Assembly: GCA_034178815.1 (NCBI GenBank)
Contig: JAXFQS010000157.1
Span: 1-43,661, forward strand
Direction of reading: 5' to 3'
From: JAXFQS01 sp034178815
GTDB lineage: Bacteria > Verrucomicrobiota > Kiritimatiellia > RFP12 > DVOR01
Length of the DNA: 43,661 nt
The notes beneath the pieces were generated by a model. That model saw only the letters and a program-made list of their open reading frames with translations. It had not been told where the DNA came from and ran no database searches. Positions 7,552 to 16,939 of this stretch are shown here, piece by piece. Each line of letters starts with the position of its first letter. Within the stretch, counting starts at the first letter, position 1. A program made the position numbers and the translations under genes.

Positions 7552-9504
7552 GTGATTGACTTCAGGGATGTAGAGGTTCGCTTCGGACGAGAAGCCCTCC
7601 TTGAGCATGTCACATTCCGTATCAACGCCGGCGAGCGTGTCGGCATTGTCGGGCCAAACGGGGCAGGTAAATCGACCATTTTCCGCCTCATCCTGGGAGA
7701 ACATGCTCCAGATGGCGGCGATGTTGTCATTGAAGGGAACCCGAGAATTGGCTATGTACGCCAGCACCTCAAACCAGAAACGCCCGAAGAGACTTTGTTG
7801 GAATATTCCCTGCGCGGCATACCCAGTCTCCACGAGATGGAGAAGCGTATCGGCGAACTGGAAGAGTTGCTTGCAACGGGCACGCTGGATACGGATGCCA
7901 AGCGCCGGACGCTGAGCGAATTAGGGGAGGTATCGGCTCAATACGAGAACTTGGGTGGCTACTCGGTTGAGGCTCGGGTCAAAGAGTCGCTTGGGGGGCT
8001 GGGATACTCGACAACCGACTTCGACAAACCGTTTGTCTCATTCTCGGGGGGGTGGCGAATGAGGGCGGAACTTAGCCGTGTATTGGCCTCGAAGCCTGAT
8101 TTGCTCCTGCTCGACGAACCTTCGAATTATCTGGATGTGCCTGCGGTCGAATGGCTCCAGAAGTTTCTACGCTCCTACGAGGGAACTTTGGCGCTGATTT
8201 CCCACGATCGTTATTTGCTGCGCAGCCTGACGCGCATTACGATCGAGGTCGACGGCGGCACGGCCACGAGGTACAACGGACCGCTCGATTTCTATCTTTC
8301 CGAACGCGATGTGCGCTACCGGCAACTGGTTGCGGCGAAGGCGAACCAAGACCGGAAAATCGAGGCATTGGAGCAATACATCGCCACCTTCAAGGCTAAG
8401 GCGGCGACGGCGGCTATGGCGCAGTCCCGGGCGAAGATGCTGGAAAAGATCGAGCGCATCAAACTCCCGGCCAGAAGCCGGAGCGCCGGGCTCCTGCGGA
8501 TTGCGCCCGCGCCCCACGCCGGGACGGAAATTGTCCGCCTGGAAGGTGTCTCCTTCGCCTACGAGCCGGGGCATCCCGTTCTCAACGATGTGGAACTTCG
8601 CGTGCTCAAGGGGGAGAAGATTGCCATTGTCGGCTACAATGGCACCGGCAAAACGACCCTCTTGCGACTCTTGGCCGGAAAGCGGGAGCCGAGTACAGGC
8701 AAAATCGTCTGGGGGCACCATGTCTTGCCCGGCTACCAGTCGCAAGAGTTCGCCGAGACGATGAACCCCGATTCGACGGTGTTCGAGTTAGCCAAAAGCG
8801 CGGCGTCTCAGGCTTTGGAGAAGGACTTGCGGAACATTCTCGGGGGCTTCGGTTTTTCCAGGGACGACACGGAAAAGCCGGCGAAAGTTCTCTCAGGCGG
8901 AGAGAAGATTCGCCTGGCGTTTCTGCGTCTTTTCCTCTCGCCGCCCAACTTTCTCCTGCTCGACGAGCCCACGACACACCTTGACCTTGAGGGGCGTGCC
9001 TCACTTGAGGATGCCTTGAAGCGTTATGACGGGACGCTCTGTTTCGTCTCGCACGACATCGAGTTTGTCCGCCATGTAGCCGACATTATCATCGAGGTGA
9101 CGCCTGGGCATGTCCGGCGTTTCCCGGGAAACTACGACTACTATCTCGAACAACTCCAGAAACGCCCGCAATCCACTGCCACCGAGTCGCCCAAAAACGA
9201 CGCTCCCGCGTCTCAAAATCTCTCCAAGAAGGAACTTCGCCAACTGCGCGCCAAGGAGCGTTCCGCCCGCAATACGCCTGAGCGCAAACGCCTGAGGGCC
9301 CAGGTCGAACGGCTGGAAAAGCAGATTGCCGAAGGCGAGGAACGCCTTGCCGCGCTAACAGCCGAACTCCAGCAACCGGGAGCTGATTACGCGGCGATCT
9401 CAAAGCAGATTCGAGACCTCCAATTCGATGTTTCGAAACAGACTCTTGCGTGGGAAGAGGCGGCGGAGAAACTCGAACTTCTAGACGCTCCCGAGAGCAA
9501 CTAG
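7552..9504 (+). CDS. ABC-F family ATPase (Uup/YdiF-like)
   Basis: This 650-aa protein has two ABC nucleotide-binding domains in tandem and no membrane segment, which defines the ABC-F class of ribosome-associated ATPases. Walker A motifs are GPNGAGKST at 34-42 and GYNGTGKTT near 361-369. Signatures are FSGGWR and LSGGEK (about 447), and Walker B/D-loops are LLLLDEPSNYLD and LLLDEPTTHLD. A basic linker lies between the domains. The final 90 residues form a charged coiled coil (KKELRQLRAKERSARN onward), like the C-terminal arm of Uup and YdiF. Translation starts at GTG, 10 nt after the oxidoreductase stop. Its role in translation or ribosome assembly is known for the family; a resistance function cannot be decided here. 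Confidence 0.93.
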   Translation: MIDFRDVEVRFGREALLEHVTFRINAGERVGIVGPNGAGKSTIFRLILGEHAPDGGDVVIEGNPRIGYVRQHLKPETPEETLLEYSLRGIPSLHEMEKRIGELEELLATGTLDTDAKRRTLSELGEVSAQYENLGGYSVEARVKESLGGLGYSTTDFDKPFVSFSGGWRMRAELSRVLASKPDLLLLDEPSNYLDVPAVEWLQKFLRSYEGTLALISHDRYLLRSLTRITIEVDGGTATRYNGPLDFYLSERDVRYRQLVAAKANQDRKIEALEQYIATFKAKAATAAMAQSRAKMLEKIERIKLPARSRSAGLLRIAPAPHAGTEIVRLEGVSFAYEPGHPVLNDVELRVLKGEKIAIVGYNGTGKTTLLRLLAGKREPSTGKIVWGHHVLPGYQSQEFAETMNPDSTVFELAKSAASQALEKDLRNILGGFGFSRDDTEKPAKVLSGGEKIRLAFLRLFLSPPNFLLLDEPTTHLDLEGRASLEDALKRYDGTLCFVSHDIEFVRHVADIIIEVTPGHVRRFPGNYDYYLEQLQKRPQSTATESPKNDAPASQNLSKKELRQLRAKERSARNTPERKRLRAQVERLEKQIAEGEERLAALTAELQQPGADYAAISKQIRDLQFDVSKQTLAWEEAAEKLELLDAPESN

Positions 9505-9900
9505 TGCTTCCGCCTTGCCTGCCTCGGGATGGCAAACATTCCAGCCCGCACTCAGCGGCATTGGTTAGTCCAACATGGGCTTCTCGCCCTCAACCGGTTC
9601 CATGGAAGGCGCCAGCCCTAGGGCACTCAAGCCCCTCACTAGTTCCCTCTTCCGAAATGGCTCCCCACCCATGCAGCCGACACTTCGGGCATTCCCCTCG
9701 CCTGCTTGAGGCGCTGTCCAAACTGAGTAGGTGCCGTTCTCCAAGGTGCGTAGGAAACCCATCGAGAAGTGGCAACAATCCGCCCTCAAACCAATCTACC
9801 TGAACCTCCCAATCCTATCCCTCCCAATCCCACCTTGATACCATTCTATCACGCCCATCTGACCAAGAACCCGCTCAACGGCAAATATTTCTGAAAAATA
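9505..9900. other. Intergenic region between convergent genes
   Basis: This roughly 400-bp stretch separates the convergent ABC-F and transketolase genes. I see no convincing coding frame, tRNA or repeat. It is rich in short C-runs (for example around 9805-9830), and it may hold a weak terminator for the ABC-F gene, but no hairpin followed by a T-run is evident on the plus strand. Confidence 0.5.
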
Positions 9901-9936
9901 TTCGGGCACACAACCGTTGCCAGCCATGTGCCCGAA
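9901..9936 (-). terminator. Rho-independent terminator of transketolase gene
   Basis: TTCGGGCACA (9901-9910) and TGTGCCCGAA (9927-9936) form a perfect 10-bp stem with a 16-nt loop. On the minus strand it is followed by the T-rich AATATTTTTC. It lies about 40 nt past the tkt stop. Confidence 0.8.
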
Positions 9937-9974
9937 AACAGGATGGATTTTCTGTTAGGAACGGATATTCCGGA

Positions 9975-11960
9975 CTACTTGCGATCGAGGAGTTCGCGAG
10001 CCTTCGCCAGCACATTCTCGACTGTAAAGCCGAACTTCTCGGCAAGCACACCATACGGAGCCGACACGCCAAAATGATCGAGTCCGACCACCGCACCGCG
10101 GCTAGGGCAGACATAACGCGTCCAACCGAAGGAGGAAGCCGCTTCGACCGCTAGACGACGGCGGCAAAGCGGGTCGAGCACACTGTTCCGGTACGCCTCC
10201 GTCTGCTTGTCGAACAGTTCCCAACTCGGCATCGACACCACACGAACATTGACACCTTCCATCCGCTTGGCAGCCTCAAGGCAAAGCGCGACCTCGGATC
10301 CGGTGCCTATCAATATCAATTCGGGAGTTCCCGCTGCAGACTGCCACAGCACATAGGCCCCCTTCTCCAGATTCGAGGCCGACGGATAGACCGAACGGTC
10401 GAGCACCGGTAGGTTTTGACGCGTCAGCAGCAAAGCCGTCGGGCCCTCCTTGTTGCGCAAAGCAGCCACCCAAGCGGCTGCCGTCTCGGTCGCGTCCGCC
10501 GGGCGAATCACCGTGACATTCGGTGTGGCGCGAAGCATCGGCAACTGCTCAACGGGCTGGTGCGTCGGGCCATCTTCTCCAACATAGAAAGAGTCGTGCG
10601 TAAAGACGAAAATGGTCGGCGTCTTCTGGAGCGCAGCCACTCTGAGCGCCGGCTTGCAATAGTCGGAGAAGACGAAGAAGGTTCCGCCATAGGCGCGGAA
10701 CCCGCCATAGACCGACAAGCCATTCATCACAGCCGACATTGCCAGTTCTCGGACACCGTAGTGAATATTCGAACCGCTGAAATCCTCTGCCGACAAACCA
10801 GTCGAAGATTTGAGCCAAGTCTGATTACTCGGAGCCAAGTCGGCAGACCCGCCCACGAGTTGGGGAAGAACCGCCTTAAGCGCATTGACCGCCGCACCGC
10901 TCGCCGCGCGGGTCGAGAGCGGTTTCGATGGATCGAACTGCGGCAAATGGGATTCCAAATCGGTGGGAAGAAGGTCGCGGCGATGGGCATACCACAACTG
11001 GGCGGCGGAAGGATTAGCAGTTTCCCACTCCCGAAAAGCCTTGGTCCAGCGACGGTAGGCACTTGCATTGCGGCGAGCAGTCTTCGCAAACAACTCGCGC
11101 ACGCCATCGGGCACGACAAATGTAGCATCTGGGTCGAATCCAAGCGCAAGTTTAGCGCCCCGAACCTCTTCGGCTCCAAGCGGGGCACCATGCGAAGCGG
11201 CCGTACCGGCCTTTGTCGGCGCACTCTTGCCGATAGTCGTACGGCAGACAATCAGCGTCGGGAGGTCGCTGCGAAGAGACTTACGAATGGCTTTTGCGAT
11301 ATCGTCGTAATCGTGCCCATCGCAAGAAAGGACATTCCAGCCATAACCCTTGAAGCGCAATTTGACATCATCGCTTACCGCAAGGGCTGTAGATCCTTCG
11401 ATGGTAATGGCGTTGGAATCGTAGAAGAGAACCAGACGATTGAGGCGCAAATGACCGGCCAGCGAACACGCCTCGTGGCTGATTCCCTCCATCAAATCGC
11501 CGTCGCCGCAAAAGCACCAGGTACGGTGATCGACCATTCCGGGGAAGCGTGCGGCCATCATCCGTTCGGCCATCGCCATACCTACCGCATTGGCAATACC
11601 CTGTCCCAGTGGCCCTGTCGTCGTTTCAACCCCTTCCGTCACGCCTCGCTCGGGATGCCCTGCGCAACATGAGCCCCATTGACGGAAGCTGCGCAGATCA
11701 TCAAGCGTCACTCGGTACCCCGACAGGTGAAGCAGACTGTAGAGCAACATAGAGCCATGCCCTCCCGAGAGGACAAAGCGATCCCGATTTGCCCACCCCG
11801 GATCAATGGGATGGTGGCGAAGGAAATCGAGCCAAAGCACCGTGGCGACGTCTGCAAGTCCCAGAGGGGCGCCGGGATGTCCGGAACGGGCGGCCTCAAT
11901 GGCATCCATGGAGAGGCATCGAATCGTATTGGCGGCAAGCGCGTAGTCAATGGTAGGCAT
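9975..11960 (-). CDS. tkt: Transketolase
   Basis: This 661-aa thiamine-diphosphate enzyme transfers two-carbon units between sugar phosphates in the non-oxidative pentose phosphate pathway. Full-length bacterial architecture is present: the N-terminal PP domain with H28, H68 and the ThDP motif GDGDLMEG at 152-159; the Pyr domain with the GEDGPTHQPVEQ segment; and the C-terminal domain ending in APYGVLAEKFGFT. The start has AAGGA nine bases before ATG. It is monocistronic, with its own terminator, and is transcribed divergently from 12049. Its cofactor links it to thiC in this window. Confidence 0.97.
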   Translation of the reverse strand: MPTIDYALAANTIRCLSMDAIEAARSGHPGAPLGLADVATVLWLDFLRHHPIDPGWANRDRFVLSGGHGSMLLYSLLHLSGYRVTLDDLRSFRQWGSCCAGHPERGVTEGVETTTGPLGQGIANAVGMAMAERMMAARFPGMVDHRTWCFCGDGDLMEGISHEACSLAGHLRLNRLVLFYDSNAITIEGSTALAVSDDVKLRFKGYGWNVLSCDGHDYDDIAKAIRKSLRSDLPTLIVCRTTIGKSAPTKAGTAASHGAPLGAEEVRGAKLALGFDPDATFVVPDGVRELFAKTARRNASAYRRWTKAFREWETANPSAAQLWYAHRRDLLPTDLESHLPQFDPSKPLSTRAASGAAVNALKAVLPQLVGGSADLAPSNQTWLKSSTGLSAEDFSGSNIHYGVRELAMSAVMNGLSVYGGFRAYGGTFFVFSDYCKPALRVAALQKTPTIFVFTHDSFYVGEDGPTHQPVEQLPMLRATPNVTVIRPADATETAAAWVAALRNKEGPTALLLTRQNLPVLDRSVYPSASNLEKGAYVLWQSAAGTPELILIGTGSEVALCLEAAKRMEGVNVRVVSMPSWELFDKQTEAYRNSVLDPLCRRRLAVEAASSFGWTRYVCPSRGAVVGLDHFGVSAPYGVLAEKFGFTVENVLAKARELLDRK

Positions 11961-11972
11961 GATACAAAATCC

Positions 11973-12000
11973 TTGAGTTTTCCGCTGGAGCGGTTATAAT
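11973..12000 (+). promoter_or_regulatory. Promoter in the divergent tkt/membrane-protein intergenic region
   Basis: TTGAGT (11973-11978) and a perfect TATAAT (11995-12000) with a 16-bp spacer face the gene at 12049. On the opposite strand TATTAT (11996-12001) could be the -10 of tkt, so the two -10 boxes would overlap and the promoters could exclude one another. The tkt-side call is weaker. Confidence 0.55.
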
Positions 12001-12048
12001 AACGCCTTTGCAAAGCGAAATAAAGACAAATCTTCCTGAGACGCCCTT

Positions 12049-12870
12049 ATGTTTGCCGTATTAGTGTCGATTCTACTCTCCATAGCCGTCGGTTTCGGGT
12101 TGGGATACTCCCAAGTGGCCCGCCCGGGATGGTCTATTTTTTGGGGTATTCTGGCATTCCTTGCCAGCCAAGCATCCCTTGGGCTCTTTATGCGAGGTAA
12201 AATGCGCCACGCCATGGAGGAAATCCAGCGCATCATGCAGGCGGGGCAACGCAAACTTCAGCACAAGACCGACCTCTGGAAGCGCCGCCCGCCATCCTCA
12301 CTCAAGCAGGCGCAGGCTGAAATCGCCAAGGAGCAAGCCGCAATGGTCGAGCAGGCGCTAGCCGTGGTCGGGACGCTTCAGCGCTATTATCCTTGGGTGC
12401 CCCTGCTTAGCCGCCAGGCCGACACCTTGAAAATGCAGTTTCACTGGCAACTGAAGGAGTTCGACAAGGTCGACGCTCTGTTGCCCCGCGCCATTTGCGC
12501 CGATCCTCAGATTATGGCCATCAAGGTCGCGCGGCTCTACCAAACCCACGCCGACGGGCAAACGCTCGATCAGACATTCCGCAAACTGGTGCGCAAACTC
12601 CGATACGGACAAGGCGAACTGCTCTACTGCCTCTACGCATGGATTCAACTTAAGAACGGCAATCTCGACGGCGCACTCAAGACGCTCGTTGCGGCTGACG
12701 CCAAGATGGAAAGCAAGACCGTCAAACACAACCGCGACCTGCTCGCCAACAACAAGCCGCAGCACTTCTCGCTCGCCGGTCTCGGCGATGCCTGGTATGC
12801 TCTTTGGCTCGAAGAACCCAAGGTTCGCCAGCAGCGTATTACCCCCCACCAAGCGAAACGCTTCTTCTGA
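12049..12870 (+). CDS. Membrane-anchored protein with TPR-like region, unknown function
   Basis: I do not recognise this 273-aa protein as a named family. Two membrane helices lie at about residues 1-23 and 27-47, joined by a short loop with RPGW. A long charged helix follows (about 50-115, KQAQAEIAKEQAAMVEQAL), then a helical cytoplasmic part with repeated A/L/Y patterns (LKEFDKVDALLPRAI, YGQGELLYCLYAWIQLKNGNLDGALKTL) resembling degenerate tetratricopeptide repeats. No ribosome-binding site is evident. It has a sigma70-like promoter and is followed 5 nt later by the HNH gene. Scaffold or protein-interaction functions would fit the architecture but are inference. Confidence 0.75.
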   Translation: MFAVLVSILLSIAVGFGLGYSQVARPGWSIFWGILAFLASQASLGLFMRGKMRHAMEEIQRIMQAGQRKLQHKTDLWKRRPPSSLKQAQAEIAKEQAAMVEQALAVVGTLQRYYPWVPLLSRQADTLKMQFHWQLKEFDKVDALLPRAICADPQIMAIKVARLYQTHADGQTLDQTFRKLVRKLRYGQGELLYCLYAWIQLKNGNLDGALKTLVAADAKMESKTVKHNRDLLANNKPQHFSLAGLGDAWYALWLEEPKVRQQRITPHQAKRFF

Positions 12871-12875
12871 CCGCC

Positions 12876-13256
12876 ATGACACCTGACGAAGCCAAACGGA
12901 TAAAAGCCCTCGACGCCCTCCATAAAGACATTGCAACCCGTCGTAGCGGCTATCGCGAACGAGCGCTGGCCATTCTGCCACACATCTGCGCCAGTTGCGG
13001 GCGCACCTTCGAGGGCAAACGGTTGCGCGAACTTACCGTCCACCATAAAGACCACGACCACAACAACAACCCGCCGGATGGTTCCAACTGGGAGTTGCTC
13101 TGCATCTACTGCCACGACCACGAGCATCACAAAGACGCCATTGCCGGATACTACGAGGGCGCCACCGCCAAGCCGGATGAATTGAGCCCCTCAATCTTCT
13201 CCCAATTTGCCGGGCTGGACGACTTGCTCCGCCCAAAGGACAAGCCGGACGCCTGA
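12876..13256 (+). CDS. yajD: YajD-like HNH nuclease-fold protein
   Basis: This 126-aa protein is close in length and motif order to E. coli YajD. It has a zinc-binding CASC pair near residue 40, then TVHHKDHDHNNNPPDGSNWELLC (the HNH core: HH, N, then H), then CIYCHDHEHH with the second metal ligands. The HNH fold usually cleaves DNA, but the role of YajD itself is not established. The start is ATG 12876, five bases after the previous stop; a longer frame to 12804 would overlap the upstream gene and lacks family support. Nothing nearby suggests a phage, intron or defence cassette. Confidence 0.88.
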   Translation: MTPDEAKRIKALDALHKDIATRRSGYRERALAILPHICASCGRTFEGKRLRELTVHHKDHDHNNNPPDGSNWELLCIYCHDHEHHKDAIAGYYEGATAKPDELSPSIFSQFAGLDDLLRPKDKPDA

Positions 13257-13261
13257 AACCT

Positions 13262-14809
13262 ATGCGCAGTCTTGCCGCAATCCTCACCTTGGCCGTTCTC
13301 CCCCTCGTTGCCGAAACCCTCGACTTCGGCAAGCGCTTCCAAATGCCAGATTGCGCCATCAGCCTGCCTAAGCCCATCCACGCTTCCGACTTTCCGCCCC
13401 GCATGCCCGTCGTGCGGCGTCTACTCTCCCAACCGGGCAAAAGCGGGACAGATTGCTACCGGGCCGACGAGCTGTGGCTACTCGCCACACTCTGCGGCCA
13501 ATGGAAAGATGAAGACGGGAACTTTCTCACAATCGCCAAACTCTCCCACCTTCCCCCATCCGCCGGCAAGCCCTATCTGACTTGGGACGAGTTTCGTTCG
13601 CAAATCCTTGCCGACACCAACCGAATTCTTCCAACAGATCGCAAAGCCGTCATCGATGCGACCTTTAGGTTTCTCGCCGCGCTAGGTACCCAAAACCGTT
13701 CTGCTCATGCCTCCGCACGCCCCGTGGAGATTGCCGCCAATCGCGCCGTATTGGCTGATGCATTCCAACTCGTCACTGCGGACGACAACCTGATTCTCCA
13801 TCTTGTCCGACCAGCCATGTCCCACCGGGAATCGACCCCGCACGAATGGCTTCTCTTCGCGCTCGAACTCAATCCTGACAAGCGGAATCTTACCCGAGAC
13901 TGGGAGAACTCGTTTCGCCGAAAGGTAGTCGAACAGATTGCCCGCATCGACAAAATTGAAGACGCTCCCGTTGCGGAAACTGACACCCCTCTACAGGCCT
14001 TTGCCCTGCGCTCCATCCGCTACGCGACTCAGTGGCGAGCCATCGAAGGGGAAGACTTTGTGTTGCTGACGGACATTCGAAGCGCCGAGGGACAGGACTT
14101 GGCTGAAGCTTATCGCCAACTGCGCCCCCACCTGCAAGACGCCTTTTTTGCGCTTGTCCCCCCCTTCCCGGAATCTGCAAATCGCACTGATTTCATCCGC
14201 ATCGTCAGCACGAAAGAAGATTATGTCCGCTATCTGGGCGACGATTTGGCTTGGACGGCAGGCGTGTGGCTTCCGCTGCGCCGCGAACTGGTGCTCTCGC
14301 TCCGTTCAGACCGAGAGCAGACCCTCGCAACCATCCGGCACGAATCCTTTCACCAATATTTATCCTGGGCGCTAGACGATCAACAGCCTTCGGTCTGGTT
14401 CAACGAAGGGCACGCCTCCCTCTTTCAGCATGCGAACTTGACTGCCCAGGAGCCTGTCTATTCCCTCCCTCAATCCGTCCGGGATGGGCTTGACGCCTGC
14501 GGGCGAGATTTAGCCACCCGACTCGTCGACCTGCTTCACATGGATTACACCACATTCTACGCTGACAACCCGCGCCTCAACTATGCACTTGCCCACGCCA
14601 TTGTCCACTATATCCAGTTCGTCGCGCCAGAAAACAAGCGCAGCGTCTGCCGGCAAGCCGTGGTGAACTACCTCAAAACCTTCCACTCGACGCACAATGC
14701 CGAGGCTGCGACCCGTGCCGCATTTCGGTCGGAACAGCAGTTTGCCGACGAGTTCGTCAAGTGGTGGGGCAAGTTCCGAAACAAGCGCGGCGATAGCGCC
14801 AATCAGTGA
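13262..14809 (+). CDS. Secreted HEXXH (gluzincin-type) metallopeptidase-like protein
   Basis: This 515-aa protein starts with a short signal peptide (RSLAAILTLAVLPLVAE). A zinc-protease motif HESFH sits at 360-364, and a Glu 17 residues further on (NEGHASLF, E382) would be the third ligand, the gluzincin arrangement. The segment before it (DREQTLATIRHESFHQYL) and the NEG motif match DUF1570-like or peptidase-MA-like secreted proteins common in Planctomycetes and Verrucomicrobia. The first half (about 20-230) has no recognised domain. It lies 5 nt after the HNH gene and 10 nt before the first phosphoesterase gene, so the three are probably co-transcribed. The substrate is unknown. Confidence 0.8.
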   Translation: MRSLAAILTLAVLPLVAETLDFGKRFQMPDCAISLPKPIHASDFPPRMPVVRRLLSQPGKSGTDCYRADELWLLATLCGQWKDEDGNFLTIAKLSHLPPSAGKPYLTWDEFRSQILADTNRILPTDRKAVIDATFRFLAALGTQNRSAHASARPVEIAANRAVLADAFQLVTADDNLILHLVRPAMSHRESTPHEWLLFALELNPDKRNLTRDWENSFRRKVVEQIARIDKIEDAPVAETDTPLQAFALRSIRYATQWRAIEGEDFVLLTDIRSAEGQDLAEAYRQLRPHLQDAFFALVPPFPESANRTDFIRIVSTKEDYVRYLGDDLAWTAGVWLPLRRELVLSLRSDREQTLATIRHESFHQYLSWALDDQQPSVWFNEGHASLFQHANLTAQEPVYSLPQSVRDGLDACGRDLATRLVDLLHMDYTTFYADNPRLNYALAHAIVHYIQFVAPENKRSVCRQAVVNYLKTFHSTHNAEAATRAAFRSEQQFADEFVKWWGKFRNKRGDSANQ

Positions 14810-14819
14810 AGATAATACT

Positions 14820-15791
14820 ATGTCCTACCGCCCACTCTCACGCCGCGATTTCTGGAAGCGAACCCTGGCTCTTGGAGGCTTGATTTCGGCCTCATCACTC
14901 CCCTTGACAGGTTGCCACAGCACCCGATTCCCCAAGCGTGGGCGCTTTGAGAGGCTCTCGCTTGCCTATCACCAGATTTTCTGCGGCGCAACTCGCCCAT
15001 TCTCCATTCTCCACCTTTCCGACACCCATCTCACCAGCGCTTACCGGGGGGAGCCGGAATATACCAGACGGATGAGTTCCCTGCGTACCGAAACCTTCGG
15101 CGGTCGACAGGAGGAGAGTCTTCGAGACTCCCTAGAGTGGGCGCGCACCCATGTTGATTATGTCCTCCACACAGGCGATTTAATCGACTTTCAGAGCCGG
15201 GCAAACTTCGATCTTGTCCGCCACTACTTCGGGGACAGCGCAACGGCATTGGGCTGTGTCGGGAACCACGAATATTTACCGGACTGGTGGAGTGTCAAAG
15301 AGACTCACGATGAAGCTTTCCGGGCACGCTCCCGCCCGAAAGTCGCGGCGGCGTTCCCCTTTGATATCGACTTTCACGCCCAAACGATCAATGGGGTGAA
15401 CTTCATTGCGATGGACAATATCTATGGCACCGTCACTCCGGCGCAAGCCAAACGATTTCGCCGGGAAGTTGCCAAGAAACTGCCCATTGTCCTGGCGGTA
15501 CACTGTCCCTTTTGGAGCGAGGCAATCGGGCGAGCCGACAAGAAGTTCTGGTCTGACCGGAAACTGACCGTATGGTCTCCGACACTCGCACCATACGGCG
15601 ACTTCCGACGCCAGCAAAGTGACCAGACTACGGTTGATTTCATCCGAGAACTCAAGCAAGAGCCCCTGTTGAAGGGCATCCTAGCCGGGCACCTCCACAT
15701 TCAAATCTCCGACCGGTTTTCCCCCACTGCTGTGCAGTATGTCGTGGGGGCTAACTTCCTCTACCACGGCCAGGAAATCATCTTTTCTTGA
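14820..15791 (+). CDS. Tat/lipoprotein metallophosphoesterase (calcineurin-like), copy 1
   Basis: This 323-aa protein has a twin-arginine signal (SRRDFWK at 7-13) ending in a lipobox-like LTGC (C32), so it may be an exported lipoprotein. The metallophosphoesterase signature is complete: LSDTHL with D68 and H70, HTGD at 117-120, GNHE at 148-151, a His in AVHCPFW, and GHLH near the C-terminus. These bind two metals and hydrolyse phosphoester bonds. I chose ATG 14820 over an upstream frame because the signal sequence begins there. The next gene encodes a second, divergent member, 35 nt downstream. Confidence 0.88.
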   Translation: MSYRPLSRRDFWKRTLALGGLISASSLPLTGCHSTRFPKRGRFERLSLAYHQIFCGATRPFSILHLSDTHLTSAYRGEPEYTRRMSSLRTETFGGRQEESLRDSLEWARTHVDYVLHTGDLIDFQSRANFDLVRHYFGDSATALGCVGNHEYLPDWWSVKETHDEAFRARSRPKVAAAFPFDIDFHAQTINGVNFIAMDNIYGTVTPAQAKRFRREVAKKLPIVLAVHCPFWSEAIGRADKKFWSDRKLTVWSPTLAPYGDFRRQQSDQTTVDFIRELKQEPLLKGILAGHLHIQISDRFSPTAVQYVVGANFLYHGQEIIFS

Positions 15792-15826
15792 GCCTTAACC
15801 CTGGCTCTTCATCTGGAGTCTTACCC

Positions 15827-16783
15827 ATGAATACCTCCCTAACCCGCCGTGAACTTTGCGCGGGTCTACTTGCCGCAACGGCGGCAGGTGGGTGCCGTAG
15901 CATCAGCCCGACAAACCGCGCCGAGAATCTCTCGGTCTTCATGAGCGACATTCACCTTTCCGGTGCCGGCGTCCGCACGGGAAACATCGTCCAGCCGACC
16001 TACCAGAATGCCCTTTTCGAGCGCGCTGTAGACCAGGTTCTTGCCATGAATCCGCGCCCGGCACGCGTGGTGGTGTTTGGCGATCTCGCGCTCTGGGTAG
16101 GCTGGAGCAAAGACTATGAAGCCTCCCTTGCGGGGTTCAACCGTCTGCGTGCCGCAGGGATAGATCTCCATCTGACGCTCGGCAACCACGACCACCGAAA
16201 GGTCTTTCTCAAGTACCATCCCGAGAATGCATCCAAGTCCCCCGTTCCCGGGCGCATCACATCGGTCATCGACCTTGGCCGGGCGGACTTGCTTTTGCTC
16301 GACTCCCTTAAAGAGACAGGTTCCGGCGAAGGAACGCCAAACGCCGAAGAGGGGGACATTGGTGCGGCGCAATGGACTTGGCTCCAACGGGAGGCTTCGC
16401 GCCGGACTCGCCCCTTTTTCGTGGGTGCCCATCACGCGCCGGAGGATCTGGGCTTGAGACGCCAAGTGCGACAATTCCTTGCGGAGACACCCCGTTTTGC
16501 CGGATGGCTCCACGGCCACGACCATCGTTGGAGCGAACGCTGGTTCCACAAAGATTGGGAATCCCGCCGTATTCGCCGAGTCGCCGCGCTCCCGTCCACT
16601 GGCTGGTGGGGCGATATTGGATTCATGACCTTCGAGACCTTCAGCGACCGCGCCGAACTGCGCATGGCCCCCGGCAATGACTTCTTCTTCCCCTGCCCTC
16701 TGAACCCCAGCGAACCGCGCCCCGCCGAGTGGGATGACATCCGACTCGCCCACCAAGACATCCGCTGCGTCTTCCGCTACTGA
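15827..16783 (+). CDS. Tat/lipoprotein metallophosphoesterase (calcineurin-like), copy 2
   Basis: This 318-aa protein again starts with a twin-arginine signal (LTRRELCAGLL) leading to a GGC lipobox-like site (C23). Motifs are SDIH at 40-43, GDLA, GNHDH, a His in GAHHAP and GHDH. It is shorter than copy 1 and its sequence outside the motifs differs, so this is an old duplication or two independent family members, not a recent tandem copy. The start is ATG 15827, preceded by CTGGAG; an upstream TTG is less likely. No terminator hairpin with a T-run is obvious after it. Confidence 0.88.
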   Translation: MNTSLTRRELCAGLLAATAAGGCRSISPTNRAENLSVFMSDIHLSGAGVRTGNIVQPTYQNALFERAVDQVLAMNPRPARVVVFGDLALWVGWSKDYEASLAGFNRLRAAGIDLHLTLGNHDHRKVFLKYHPENASKSPVPGRITSVIDLGRADLLLLDSLKETGSGEGTPNAEEGDIGAAQWTWLQREASRRTRPFFVGAHHAPEDLGLRRQVRQFLAETPRFAGWLHGHDHRWSERWFHKDWESRRIRRVAALPSTGWWGDIGFMTFETFSDRAELRMAPGNDFFFPCPLNPSEPRPAEWDDIRLAHQDIRCVFRY

Positions 16784-16939
16784 CTGGCACTCGCGCCTGC
16801 CTGCCAGGCCACCCAAATTCTAGACACCACTTGAGGCAAATCCTACGCACCGCACGGTTGCGCCGGTACTTACCTTCAGGCCCCATTCGTGCCTATCTGT
16901 CCCCCGCGATGTCGGCAGGCGCCATTTTCCCCTTTTGAC

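Noticed and set aside
12876..13256. HNH protein as homing endonuclease or defence nuclease
   Set aside because: Its length and motifs match YajD, and there is no intron, intein or defence gene around it.
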